From Actinosynnema sp040640215 (GTDB lineage Bacteria > Actinomycetota > Actinomycetes > Mycobacteriales > Pseudonocardiaceae): a stretch of DNA of 64,000 nt. Below are positions 51,665 to 60,143 of the stretch, in pieces. A model generated the notes under the pieces. It saw nothing but the letters and a program-made list of their open reading frames with translations. It was not told the origin of the DNA and searched no databases. Location: the NCBI RefSeq assembly GCF_040640215.1, contig NZ_JBFABG010000013.1:150018-214017 (forward strand). The letters are read 5' to 3'. The position numbers and the translations under genes were made by a program. The stretch's first letter is position 1; the number at the start of each line of letters is the position of its first letter.

Positions 51665-52978
51665 ATGTCGATGAAGAGGTGGAGTGCCGCCTTCGTGGCC
51701 GGTGCCCTGTCGATCGGGTTGACGGCCGTCGCGTCCCCGGCCCAGGCCCACGACCACGACCACCACCAGCGCAGCTCCGTGCGCACCGTCGGGTACTACA
51801 CCCAGTGGAGCGCCGCCGACCGCAACATCCCGCTCCGCTACGTGGTCGAGAACGGCACCGCGGCCAAGCTCACCCACCTCAACTACGCCTTCGGACTGCT
51901 CGACGAGCAGGGGAGCTGCATCAGCTCCGACCCGGTGGCCGACTACCAGAAGCGGTTCCCGGCCGACCAGGCCGTCAACGGCAAGGCCGACAAGCCCGGC
52001 CAGGCGCTGGCGGGCAACCTCAACCAGATCAAGCAGCTCAAGCAGAAGTTCCCCAAGCTGCGCGTCTACATCTCCCTTGGCGGCTGGATCGGCTCGACGT
52101 ACTTCTCCAACGCCGCGCTCACCCCGCAGTCGCGCGCGGCGCACGTGAAGTCCTGCATCGACCTGTGGCTCAAGGGCAACCTGCCGGGAGCGCCCGCCGG
52201 CGCGGGCAAGGGCGTCTTCGACGGCATCGACCTGGACTGGGAGTGGCCGTCCACCGAGGGCAACGTCGGCAACATCGTGCGCCCCGAGGACAAGCAGAAC
52301 TTCACCGAGCTCCTGCGCGAGTACCGCAAGCAGCTTTCCAAGCAGGGTTCCCGGGACCGCCGGACCTACGACCTCACCGCGTTCCTGCCCGCCAACCGCG
52401 AGGCGATGGACCGGGGCTACGAGCTCGCCGAGGTCTACAAGCTGCTGACCTTCGCCACCGTGCAGGGCTACGACTACCACGGCGCGTGGGAGAAGACCAG
52501 CAACCAGCAGTCGGCCCTCCGCGTGCCCGAAGGCGACCCGACCACGCCCAAGGACAGCGGTGAGATCGTCGTCGACGCGCACATCCAGCGCGGTGCGCCA
52601 CGCGACAAGATCACCCTCGGCGTGCCCTTCTTCGGTCGCGGCTGGACCGGCGTCACCAACCAGAACAACGGGCTGTTCCAGCAGTCCACCGGCCCCGCCC
52701 CGGCCACCTACGAAGCGGGCTTCGACGACTACCGCACGCTCAAGTCCCTGCTGGCCGGCGGGAAGTACAAGCTCTACCGCGACGACAAGGCCGGCCACGC
52801 CTGGCTGTTCGACGGCACCACGTTCTGGACCTACGACGACCCGACCGAGCTCAAGCGGAAGGGCCAGTTCATCCGTGACCGCAAGCTCGGCGGCGCGATG
52901 ATCTGGTCGCTCGACGGCGACACCTCACGAGGTGAGCTGATCAAGGGCCTGCACGCCGGGTTGCACCCCCGGCGCTGA
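51665..52978 (+). CDS. Secreted GH18 chitinase
   Basis: The 437-residue enzyme has a signal peptide (WSAAFVAGALSIGLTAVASPAQA shortened: SAAFVAGALSIGLTAVA) and a GH18 barrel. The catalytic motif is FDGIDLDWEWP with Glu193 as acid. SLGGWIGS, YDYHGAW and the final MIWSLDGD are further GH18 marks. It cleaves chitin by substrate-assisted hydrolysis. No carbohydrate-binding module is present; a His/Asp-rich stretch follows the signal. Two DasR-like sites lie in the promoter, which predicts induction by N-acetylglucosamine. Confidence 0.95.
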   Translation: MSMKRWSAAFVAGALSIGLTAVASPAQAHDHDHHQRSSVRTVGYYTQWSAADRNIPLRYVVENGTAAKLTHLNYAFGLLDEQGSCISSDPVADYQKRFPADQAVNGKADKPGQALAGNLNQIKQLKQKFPKLRVYISLGGWIGSTYFSNAALTPQSRAAHVKSCIDLWLKGNLPGAPAGAGKGVFDGIDLDWEWPSTEGNVGNIVRPEDKQNFTELLREYRKQLSKQGSRDRRTYDLTAFLPANREAMDRGYELAEVYKLLTFATVQGYDYHGAWEKTSNQQSALRVPEGDPTTPKDSGEIVVDAHIQRGAPRDKITLGVPFFGRGWTGVTNQNNGLFQQSTGPAPATYEAGFDDYRTLKSLLAGGKYKLYRDDKAGHAWLFDGTTFWTYDDPTELKRKGQFIRDRKLGGAMIWSLDGDTSRGELIKGLHAGLHPRR

Positions 52979-52991
52979 GCGGGACCTGATT

Positions 52992-53025
52992 CCGTGGGGC
53001 GGGTCGGCGACGACCCGCCCCACGG
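52992..53025 (+). terminator. Strong terminator after chitinase
   Basis: CCGTGGGGCGGGTCG (52992-53006) pairs perfectly over 15 bp with CGACCCGCCCCACGG (53011-53025), with loop GCGA, 13 bases past the stop. Confidence 0.88.
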
Positions 53026-53060
53026 GCATGTCCGGCCCCGGACGATCCCCTGACGTTCCG

Positions 53061-53505
53061 GAGCCGGTCTCACGTGGTTGTTTTGGCGAGTTGTGTGAAG
53101 CAGATCAGTATTGCGGCGAGGGTGGCGAGCCGGGTTCACCCCGGCCGACCGGGCTCGGCCCGGTCAGGGAGCCCCCTTTTTCGCCCGCACCGACGCACTG
53201 TCCAGAATCGCCCGCGACCAGTCCACCACGCCCTGGGCCCGAGCCGGTCGAGCACCGCCTGGTGCGGCCTTCGCCACAGGGCGGCCTCGGTCCACTGCGT
53301 GAACCGGCGGTGCGCGGTGGGCGCGGACACCCCGAACGACGGCGGCAGGTCCCGCCACCGACACCCGCTGGTCAGCACGGACACGATCGCCGTGAACACC
53401 GCACGATCATCCACCGGAGCCGTCCCACCACCCTGCGGACGCACCGCGAACCGATCAACCACAACACAACAGCATGACAGCATCACCACCACGTGAGACC
53501 GGCCC
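53061..53505. mobile_element. Internally deleted IS5-type element with both terminal repeats
   Basis: The left end has GCCGGTCTCACGTGGT (from 53063) and the right end its complement ACCACGTGAGACCGGC (ending 53503). The total length of about 440 bp is under half of an IS5-family element. A fragment of the transposase gene is inside. It is therefore a non-autonomous, MITE-like derivative that a full-length relative could still move. It sits between the chitinase and the van cassette. Confidence 0.75.
53136..53483 (-). pseudogene. Truncated, frameshifted IS5-family transposase
   Basis: Reading from the ATG at 53483, the frame gives DRAVFTAIVSVLTSGCRWRD, LPPSFGVSAPTAHRRFTQW and RPHQAVLDRLG, the N-terminal part of IS5-type OrfA. 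The following family motif, GVVDWSRAILDSASVRAKKG, is present only in another frame, showing a frameshift (natural in this family, or decay). The catalytic remainder is missing. Not functional. Confidence 0.8.
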
Positions 53506-53553
53506 TTAGGCGAGTGCCGCCCGGCAGGACGGTCGGACCCCGGGTCGGCCGGC

Positions 53554-53617
53554 CATATCGTCGGCATATCGAAAACCTCATACGCACCGGCAACACCGCG
53601 CCGCCTTGACTGGGCGC
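53554..53617 (+). promoter_or_regulatory. VanR-type promoter/operator before vanH
   Basis: CATATCG occurs at 53554 and 53565, 11 bp apart, and CATACG at 53579. From 53563 to 53620 the sequence matches 58069-58126 before vanY in 50 of 58 positions. No ribosome site precedes the vanH ATG, and TTGACT at 53606-53611 could be a -10 element for a leaderless transcript. Regulation by VanR is inferred. Confidence 0.78.
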
Positions 53618-54613
53618 ATGTCCTCCGACCGACCCCCACGACCGGCCCGCGACATCGGAATCACGATCTACGGGTGCGCGCCGGACGAGGCCGCCCTGTT
53701 CCGGGAGATGGCCCCGCGCTTCGGCGTGACGCCCACGATCACCGGGGCGGCAGCCGCCGAAGCCACGGTCGGGCTGGCCTCCGGGAACCGCTGTGTCAGC
53801 GTGGGCCACAAGACCCCGGTCACGAATGCGGCACTGCGCGCGCTCCGCCGGGCCGGCGTGGACTACGTCTCCACGAGGAGCATCGGCTACAACCACATCG
53901 ACGTGCCCTACGCGGAGAGCCTCGGCCTCTCGGTGGAGAACGTCGCGTACTCCCCCGACAGCGTCGCGGACTACACGCTGATGTTGATGCTGATGGCGGT
54001 GCGGGGTGCGAAGTCCACCCTCCGCCGGGCCGACGTCCACGACTACCGGCTGCCCGAGGCACGCGGCAGGGAACTGCGCGACCTGACCGTCGGCGTCGTC
54101 GGGACCGGGCGCATCGGCACGGCGGTCGTGGAGCGGCTCCGGGGCTTCGGCTGCCGGGTCCTGGCCTGCGACAGCCGGCCGACCACCGCCGCCGACTATG
54201 TCCCCCTCGACGACCTGCTCCGGAAGAGCGACGTCGTCACGCTGCACACGCCGCTCGACGCGGCCACGTTCCACCTCCTGGACCGACGACGCATCGGGCG
54301 GATGAAGCACGGCGCGTACGTGATCAACACCGGACGCGGCGCACTGCTCGACACCGAGGCCCTCGTCTCGGCGCTGTCCGACGGCCGGTTGGGCGGTGCG
54401 GCGCTGGACGTCCTCGAAGGAGAGGACGGGATCTTCTACACCGACCGCCGGGACGAGCCGGTCGGGAGCACGTCTCTGGTGCGACTCCAGGAGTTGCCGA
54501 ACGTGCTCATCAGCCCGCACACGGCCTACTACACCGACCACGCCTTGAGCGACACCGTCGAGAACTCCCTCATCAACTGCCTGACATTCGAAAGCGGGAA
54601 CCACCGTGGCTAG
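53618..54613 (+). CDS. vanH: D-lactate dehydrogenase VanH
   Basis: The 331-residue enzyme reduces pyruvate to D-lactate for peptidoglycan precursors ending in D-Ala-D-Lac. The NAD fold has VGVVGTGRIGTAVVERL, and the catalytic residues lie in INTGRGALLDTEAL (Arg), LEGEDGIFY (Glu) and SPHTAYYT (His). CVSVGHKTPV and STRSIGYNHID are typical of VanH. The ATG at 53618 is chosen as it sits at the edge of the conserved promoter repeat; a TTG at 53606 has no ribosome site. It overlaps vanA by eight bases. Confidence 0.95.
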   Translation: MSSDRPPRPARDIGITIYGCAPDEAALFREMAPRFGVTPTITGAAAAEATVGLASGNRCVSVGHKTPVTNAALRALRRAGVDYVSTRSIGYNHIDVPYAESLGLSVENVAYSPDSVADYTLMLMLMAVRGAKSTLRRADVHDYRLPEARGRELRDLTVGVVGTGRIGTAVVERLRGFGCRVLACDSRPTTAADYVPLDDLLRKSDVVTLHTPLDAATFHLLDRRRIGRMKHGAYVINTGRGALLDTEALVSALSDGRLGGAALDVLEGEDGIFYTDRRDEPVGSTSLVRLQELPNVLISPHTAYYTDHALSDTVENSLINCLTFESGNHRG

Positions 54614-55649
54614 GCTGAAGATCGCGGTCCTGTTCGGCGGCTGCTCCGAGGAGCACCCCGTCTCCGTCAAATCCGCGCGCGAGGTCGCGAAGAGCCTCGA
54701 CACCGCGAAGTACGAACCGTTCTACGTCGGGATCACCCGGAGCGGTGCCTGGCAGCTCTGCGACGGCCCCGGCGAGGGCTGGGAGGACGACGACCGCCGT
54801 CCGGTGGTCCTGTCGCCGGACCGGCGGGCGCGCGGGCTGCTCGTCCTGGACCAGGGGCGCTACGAGACGATCGGCCTGGACCTCGTGCTGCCCGTGCTGC
54901 ACGGCGAGCTCGGCGAGGACGGCGCGGTGCAGGGGTTGCTGGAGCTCTCCGGCATCCCCTACGTGGGCTGCGACGTCCAGACCTCGGTCCTGTGCATGGA
55001 CAAATCGCTGACCTACCTCGTCGCGCGCAGCGCCGGGATCGCCACGCCGGACTTCCGGGTGATCGGGGCGGGCGAGTCCGTCGAGGCCGACCGGCTGACC
55101 TACCCCGTCTTCGTGAAGCCGGCCCGTTCCGGGTCGTCCTTCGGCGTCAGCAAGGTGTCCCGCCGGGAGGAACTGCCGAGTGCGGTGGACCTCGCCCGGC
55201 AGTACGACTCGAAGGTGGTCGTCGAGCGGGCGGTGGTCGGCAGCGAGGTCGGGTGCGCCGTCCTGGGCGACGGCGAGGAGTCGACCACCGGCGAGGTGGA
55301 CCGCATCGCGCTGTCCCACGGCTTCTTCAAGATCCACCAGGAGGACGCGCCCGAGAGCGGGTCCGAGAACTCGACGGCGATCGTTCCGGCGGACCTCCCG
55401 GCGCGGACGCGCGCGCTCGTCCAGGACACGGCCAAGGCCGTCTACCGCGCGCTGGGGTGCCGAGGCCTGTCGCGGGTGGACATGTTCCTCACCGAAGACG
55501 GGAACGTCGTGCTCAACGAGGTCAACACCCTGCCGGGCCTGACCTCCTACAGCCGCTACCCCAGGATGATGGCCGCCGCCGGGTTGCCGCTCACCGACGT
55601 GATCGACCGGCTGGTGGCGTCGACGTCAACCGGGACCGGTCGCCGGTGA
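54606..55649 (+). CDS. vanA: D-alanine-D-lactate ligase VanA
   Basis: The 347-residue ATP-grasp ligase starts at the GTG at 54606. FGGCSEEHPVSVKSA, LPVLHGELGEDGAVQGLLEL, KPARSGSSFGVSKV and LNEVNTLPGLTSYSRYP are ligase signatures. LSHGFFKIHQE holds the His of the omega loop that distinguishes D-Ala-D-Lac from D-Ala-D-Ala ligases. It makes the low-affinity depsipeptide terminus that defeats glycopeptides. Cytoplasmic. Confidence 0.96.
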   Translation: MARLKIAVLFGGCSEEHPVSVKSAREVAKSLDTAKYEPFYVGITRSGAWQLCDGPGEGWEDDDRRPVVLSPDRRARGLLVLDQGRYETIGLDLVLPVLHGELGEDGAVQGLLELSGIPYVGCDVQTSVLCMDKSLTYLVARSAGIATPDFRVIGAGESVEADRLTYPVFVKPARSGSSFGVSKVSRREELPSAVDLARQYDSKVVVERAVVGSEVGCAVLGDGEESTTGEVDRIALSHGFFKIHQEDAPESGSENSTAIVPADLPARTRALVQDTAKAVYRALGCRGLSRVDMFLTEDGNVVLNEVNTLPGLTSYSRYPRMMAAAGLPLTDVIDRLVASTSTGTGRR

Positions 55650-56254
55650 GAGACGACTTCGCCTTCCTGGACGAGTTCGCGCCCGGCATCCGCTGGGACG
55701 CCAAGTACGCCACCTGGGACAACTTCACCGGCACACCGGTGGACGGGTACCCGGCGAACCGGATCGTCGGCACCAGGGCCCTGTGCGCCGCCCTGGGCGA
55801 AGCGCGCGAGAAGGCCGCGTCCCGGGGCTTCGGCCTGCTGGTGTGGGACGGCTACCGCCCGCAGCGCGCCGTCGACCGCTTCCTGCGCTGGTCGGTCCAG
55901 CCGGAGGACGGCCGGACGAAGCTCCGGCACTACCCGAACATCGACCGCGCCGAGATGTTCGAGAAGGGGTACGTGGCCGCCAGGTCGGGCCACAGCCGGG
56001 GCAGCACCGTCGACCTGACGCTCTACCACCTGGCCACCGGCGAACTCGCCGCCATGGGCGGTGACCACGACTTGATGGACCCGGTCTCGCACCACGGGGC
56101 GACGGGGGTCAGCCGGGCCGAGGCGCGGAACCGGCACCACCTCCGGACCATCATGGAGGACTGCGGTTTCCGCCCGTACGAGTGCGAGTGGTGGCACTAC
56201 ACCCTGATCGACGAACCCTTCCCGGACACCTACTTCGACTTCCCCGTCGGGTAG
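55646..56254 (+). CDS. vanX: D-Ala-D-Ala dipeptidase VanX
   Basis: The 202-residue zinc dipeptidase has exactly the length of the known VanX proteins. It starts at the GTG at 55646, overlapping vanA by four bases. The zinc motifs are SGHSRGSTVD and CEWWHYT. It destroys D-Ala-D-Ala so that only the D-Lac precursor reaches the wall. Its last 25 bases overlap the 3' end of vanS on the other strand. Confidence 0.96.
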   Translation: MRDDFAFLDEFAPGIRWDAKYATWDNFTGTPVDGYPANRIVGTRALCAALGEAREKAASRGFGLLVWDGYRPQRAVDRFLRWSVQPEDGRTKLRHYPNIDRAEMFEKGYVAARSGHSRGSTVDLTLYHLATGELAAMGGDHDLMDPVSHHGATGVSRAEARNRHHLRTIMEDCGFRPYECEWWHYTLIDEPFPDTYFDFPVG

Positions 56255-57357
56255 TCGGGCTGGTCCTCGGCCGGGGCGTCCGGTGGCGCGACGGGCAGCC
56301 GCACGGTGACGCGGAGACCGCCGGCGGTGCCGGGGGCGAGGGTGAGGGTCCCGTCGTGCGCCTGGACGATGCTCTTGACGATCGCCAGGCCGAGCCCGAC
56401 CCCCGCGTGGCCCGTCCGGATGCGCCTGCTGCCGCGCTGGAACGGCTCGACGAGCGTGGAGACCAGGTGCGGGGAGAGCTTCTCGCCGGTGTTCTCGACG
56501 GTGAGCACCGCCGAACCGGCGTCCACGTCCGTCGTGACCCGCACGGTCCCCCGCTCGGGCAGGTTGTGGACGATCGCGTTGTGCACGAGGTTCGTGGTCA
56601 TCTGCCGCAGGAGGGCGTGGGAGCCGAGGGCGGGCGTGACGTCGCCGGAGGTCTCGATGGCGAGGCCGCGTTCCTCGGCGAGCGGGAGGAGCGTCTCCGC
56701 GGCTTCCTCCACGGCCAGGGACAGGTCGACGTGCTCCCGGGTGAAGGACCGCTGGTCGGCTCGGCTGAGCAGGAGCAGCGCCTCGGTGAGGTCGATCGCC
56801 CGGGTGTTGACGTAGTGGAGGCGCTCGACGAGTTCGCTGGTGCCCGACCTCGGGTCGTTGCGCGCCACGTCGAGGAGCGTTTGCGTGATCGCCAGCGGGG
56901 TGCGCAGCTCGTGCGAGGCGTTGGCCGCGAACCTCTGCTGCTCGGCCACCTGCGCTTCGAGCCGGGCCAGCATGGTGTCGAACGCGTCGGCGAGTTCGCG
57001 GAACTCGTCGTTGAGGCCCTCCAACTGGATCCGGTGGGAGAGCGACCCGTTCGCGGCCAGGCGCGTGGCGTTGGTGATGCGCGTCAGGGGTGCCAGCATG
57101 CTGCCGGCCAGGACCCACCCCCCGACGAGGCCGAACCCCAGCAGGAACACCATCGCCGCGGTCGCCTTCGGCGCGAACGTGCGCTGGAGTTCGGAGCGGT
57201 CGGGGATCGACACCCCCCGGATGTTGATCTCCTCCGGCACGTAGCGCAGCAGGAACACCCACACCGCCGCGAGCAGCAGGGCCCCCGCGACCATGAGGAA
57301 CCCGGCGTAGCTGAGGGTGAGCTTGAGGCGGACGCTCACCCCGGGCGCTCTACCCAC
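56230..57357 (-). CDS. vanS: Sensor histidine kinase VanS
   Basis: The 375-residue kinase starts at the GTG at 57357, overlapping vanR; a GTG at 57339 is possible. Two membrane helices flank a short loop of about 35 residues (RYVPEEINIRGVSIPDRSEL), as in actinomycete VanS proteins. HAMP, phospho-His in NASHELRTPLAITQ, N-box TNLVHNAIVHNLP and G-box VGLGLAIVKS follow. It detects the glycopeptide or its cell-wall effect and drives VanR. Confidence 0.93.
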   Translation of the reverse strand: MGRAPGVSVRLKLTLSYAGFLMVAGALLLAAVWVFLLRYVPEEINIRGVSIPDRSELQRTFAPKATAAMVFLLGFGLVGGWVLAGSMLAPLTRITNATRLAANGSLSHRIQLEGLNDEFRELADAFDTMLARLEAQVAEQQRFAANASHELRTPLAITQTLLDVARNDPRSGTSELVERLHYVNTRAIDLTEALLLLSRADQRSFTREHVDLSLAVEEAAETLLPLAEERGLAIETSGDVTPALGSHALLRQMTTNLVHNAIVHNLPERGTVRVTTDVDAGSAVLTVENTGEKLSPHLVSTLVEPFQRGSRRIRTGHAGVGLGLAIVKSIVQAHDGTLTLAPGTAGGLRVTVRLPVAPPDAPAEDQPDYPTGKSK

Positions 57358-58036
57358 GGTCCGGGCCGGTGTCCGGCGGGGTGTCGATGCGGTAGCCGAC
57401 GCCGGGCACCGTGGCGATCAACCACGGTTCGCCGAGCCGCTTGCGCAGGGCCGAGACCGTGATGCGGACGGCGTTGGTGAACGGGTCCGCGTTCTCGTCC
57501 CACGCCCGCTCCAGCAGCTCCTCGGCGCTGATCACCCCGCCTTCGGCGGCCACGAGGACTTCGAGCACCGCGAACTGCTTCCGGGTGAGCGCGACGTACC
57601 GGTCGTCCCGGTAGACCTCGCGCCGGAACGGGTCCAGCCGCAGGCCGGCGATCTTCCGCACGGGCGGCCGGCGGTGCGCGCGTCGGCGGTCGAGCGCGCG
57701 GAGCCGGAGCACGAGCTCGCGCAGTTCGAACGGCTTGGTGAGGTAGTCGTCGGCACCGAGCTCGAACCCGGAAGCCTTGTCGTCCAGCCGATCCGCCGCG
57801 GTGAGCATCAGGATCGGCATACCGCTGCCGGAGGCGATGATGCTCTCGGCGACCTCGTCACCGGAGGGCCCGGGGATGTCGCGGTCGAGCACGGCGATGT
57901 CGTAGGTGTTGACGCCCAGCAGTTCCAGAGCGGTGTTCCCGTCGCCGGCGATGTCGGCGGCGATGGCTTCCAGGCGCAACCCATCGCGGATGGCCTCTGC
58001 CATATAGGGTTCGTCCTCGACGACCAGCACGCGCAT
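57350..58036 (-). CDS. vanR: Response regulator VanR
   Basis: The 228-residue OmpR-type regulator has the acidic pair Glu7-Asp8, the phospho-acceptor Asp51 in IAVLDRDIPG and the Lys in YLTKPF. The DNA-binding domain includes LTRKQFAVLEVLVAAEGG and NAVRITVSALRKRLG. The start at 58036 (MRVLVVEDEP) is standard. The direct repeats at 58061-58077 lie just upstream and may also control its own promoter. Confidence 0.93.
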   Translation of the reverse strand: MRVLVVEDEPYMAEAIRDGLRLEAIAADIAGDGNTALELLGVNTYDIAVLDRDIPGPSGDEVAESIIASGSGMPILMLTAADRLDDKASGFELGADDYLTKPFELRELVLRLRALDRRRAHRRPPVRKIAGLRLDPFRREVYRDDRYVALTRKQFAVLEVLVAAEGGVISAEELLERAWDENADPFTNAVRITVSALRKRLGEPWLIATVPGVGYRIDTPPDTGPDRG

Positions 58037-58060
58037 GCGCTCGATGTTACCGGCCGGCAC

Positions 58061-58123
58061 CTATCGTCGACATATCGAAAACCGCATGCGCGACGGCAAC
58101 ACCGCGCCGCCTTGGCTGGGGGT
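58061..58123. promoter_or_regulatory. VanR-type promoter/operator between vanR and vanY
   Basis: CTATCG at 58061 and CATATCG at 58071 are about 11 bp apart, and CATGCG follows at 58085. The region then matches the vanH promoter up to the ATG, including TTGGCT at the place of TTGACT. It could serve vanY directly and vanR on the other strand. Confidence 0.75.
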
Positions 58124-58657
58124 ATGCCTTCCAGCGAACCGGTACGCACAGCCCGTCGCACCCGCTCGCCCGTCCTCGCGGCCTCACTCGTCGACCCCCT
58201 CGGGGGTGCGCTCGGCGGTGCGCTCCCCCGGGGCGTGACCGTGTTCGACGACGAGCACCCCGGCGTCGCCAACCTCGACCCCGACCTGCTGCGGGCCCTG
58301 CGCGACGCGGCGACGGCGGCGGCCGACGACGGCGTCGAGTTCTTCGTCAACAGCGGGTGGCGCTCCCCGGCGTACCAGGACCGGCTGCTGCGCCAGGCCG
58401 TCTCCGACCACGGCTCGGCGGCGGAAGCCGCGCGGTGGGTCGCCACGGCGGACAGGTCCGCCCACGTCGCGGGGAAGGCCGTCGACATCGGGCCCGCCGA
58501 GGCCAGGGCGTGGCTGTCGGAACGCGGTGCCGAGTACGGGCTGTGCCAGATCTACCGCAACGAACCCTGGCACTACGAACTGCGCCCCGAAGCCATCGCG
58601 CACGGCTGCCCGGCCATGTACCCCGACCCCACCCACGACCCGAGGACGCGGCACTGA
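58124..58657 (+). CDS. vanY: VanY-type D,D-carboxypeptidase without visible signal peptide
   Basis: The 177-residue protein has the M15 zinc motifs SAHVAGKAVDIG and EPWHYELRP, plus NSGWRSPAYQ. It would trim the terminal D-Ala from pentapeptides that escape VanX. The N-terminus (MPSSEPVRTARRTRSPVLAA) is basic but has no hydrophobic export segment, so the protein is predicted to be cytoplasmic or exported by an unusual route. The start at 58124 is fixed by the conserved promoter repeat. It is transcribed divergently from vanR. Confidence 0.9.
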   Translation: MPSSEPVRTARRTRSPVLAASLVDPLGGALGGALPRGVTVFDDEHPGVANLDPDLLRALRDAATAAADDGVEFFVNSGWRSPAYQDRLLRQAVSDHGSAAEAARWVATADRSAHVAGKAVDIGPAEARAWLSERGAEYGLCQIYRNEPWHYELRPEAIAHGCPAMYPDPTHDPRTRH

Positions 58658-58797
58658 CCGGCCCAGACCGGGAGCTGATCACCGCGTCCTCTCCCCCACC
58701 GCTCTCCTCCTTCGGGTGAAATACCGTTTGAGCAGTTCAGGGCCCGGATAGACTGGCTGCGGCGTTGGGGAGCGCCTGGTACGCACAGGGGGTGGGG

Positions 58798-59724
58798 ATG
58801 GATTTCCGCGTGCTCGGAACGTTCGAGGTGTGGTCCGGAGCGGAACGGATCGCGGTGGACAGCCCGCGGCACCGACGGGTGCTCTCGGCACTGGTGCTGG
58901 CACCGCGCACCGTCGTGCCGATCTCCCGGCTGGTGGACGCGGTGTGGGCGGAACGCCCGCCGGCGACAGCCGGGAAGCAGGTGCAGAACTGCGTCTCGGC
59001 CCTGCGCGAACGGTTGGGCGGCAGTGGGTCCATCACCACCGACGGGCCCGGTTACCGGCTCGCCGTCGCGGACGAGCAGGTCGACTGGCTGCGCTTCCGG
59101 CAGGGGGTGGACGCCGCGCGGGCACTGGCCGCCGGTGGCCGGCTCACCGACGCCGTGGACGCGGTGAAAGCGGCGCTGTCCCTGTGGCGGGGGCCGGCGC
59201 TGGACGCGATGGGTTCCCCGGCACTCGTCGCGCGCGCCGCGTTGCTCGACGACCAGCGGCTGGACGCGGTCGAGCTGTGCGCGCAGTGGCAGCTCACGCT
59301 GGGCCACTTCTGGGACGTCGTCGACGAGTTGTCGGCGTGCGCGGTCGAGAACCCGTTGCGGGAATGGGTCCACGCCTACCTGATGCTGGCGTTGGACCGG
59401 CGTGGCCGGAAGGCGGATGCGCTGGCGCTGTTCGCGGTGTTGCGCGAGAGGTTGGCCGACGAACTGGGTGTCGACCCGTCTCCCGAGACGCAGCAGGCGT
59501 ACTTGACGGTCCTGCGCGACGGCCCGTCCGACGACCGCACCGCACCGCGCGACGCCGCACGGCCGGTGCCCGTGCCCGACCCACGACCCCGCGCGGCCGA
59601 CGCGGTGGCAGCGGCCATCCCCCGGCAGTGGACCGCCGAGGTCGGACGGAGTCGGAAGATCCTGCACGACCTGTGTTGCTCCTGGGCAGTGCGGCCTTTG
59701 GCGGCCGGCGGCGGCCCGGTCTGA
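58798..59724 (+). CDS. SARP-type (AfsR-like) activator lacking the NB-ARC part
   Basis: The 308-residue protein starts at the ATG at 58798 behind GGGGTGGGG. It has the winged helix of SARPs (MDFRVLGTFEVWSGAERIAV, then SRLVDAVWAERPPATAGKQV) and a bacterial transcriptional activation domain (about residues 95-245). The text then reads AAAIPRQW, where AfsR proteins have PRQLPA followed by an NB-ARC ATPase, but here it runs into an unrelated 30-residue tail and stops. A frameshift or deletion has probably removed the remainder. SARPs activate antibiotic genes. Confidence 0.85.
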   Translation: MDFRVLGTFEVWSGAERIAVDSPRHRRVLSALVLAPRTVVPISRLVDAVWAERPPATAGKQVQNCVSALRERLGGSGSITTDGPGYRLAVADEQVDWLRFRQGVDAARALAAGGRLTDAVDAVKAALSLWRGPALDAMGSPALVARAALLDDQRLDAVELCAQWQLTLGHFWDVVDELSACAVENPLREWVHAYLMLALDRRGRKADALALFAVLRERLADELGVDPSPETQQAYLTVLRDGPSDDRTAPRDAARPVPVPDPRPRAADAVAAAIPRQWTAEVGRSRKILHDLCCSWAVRPLAAGGGPV

Positions 59725-60143
59725 CGGGGAGCGGCCGGTCGGTGCTCCCCCGGGGCACACGGGTCGGCCGGGTTCCTCCGGCGTCCGACCCGGTGAAGCG
59801 GCAGAGGGTGGTCGCTCGGCGGTGTGTTGCCCCTTGCGTACCGGCTCGACAGACCGAAGCACCCGCAGCACCCGGCTCATCACGACGCCGGACACCACTT
59901 CGCCGTGAATACCCTTGCGCAGACAACGGACGCGCACAGGGCAGCGCAAGCGCCATTGCGGCGCATTTCCCCAATGAATCATCGGGGTCGACAACCCTTG
60001 CTCGGTGGTGCCGAAAATCGAGGAGGACGGCGTGATGACGGCATGAGGACACCAAGAGGATACGGCCCGACATGATGGTGGTTGTCCGGGGCAGGTCCCG
60101 TCCCGATCCACGCGCCGACGCCGGCGACGAACGAGGAGACTTC
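59725..60143. other. Intergenic interval after the truncated SARP
   Basis: About 420 bp without a supported gene. It contains neither an NB-ARC nor a TPR remnant that I can read, so the lost part of the SARP was deleted and not merely frameshifted. The second half (59900-60100) is lower in G+C and probably holds the promoter of the protease-inhibitor gene. Confidence 0.5.
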
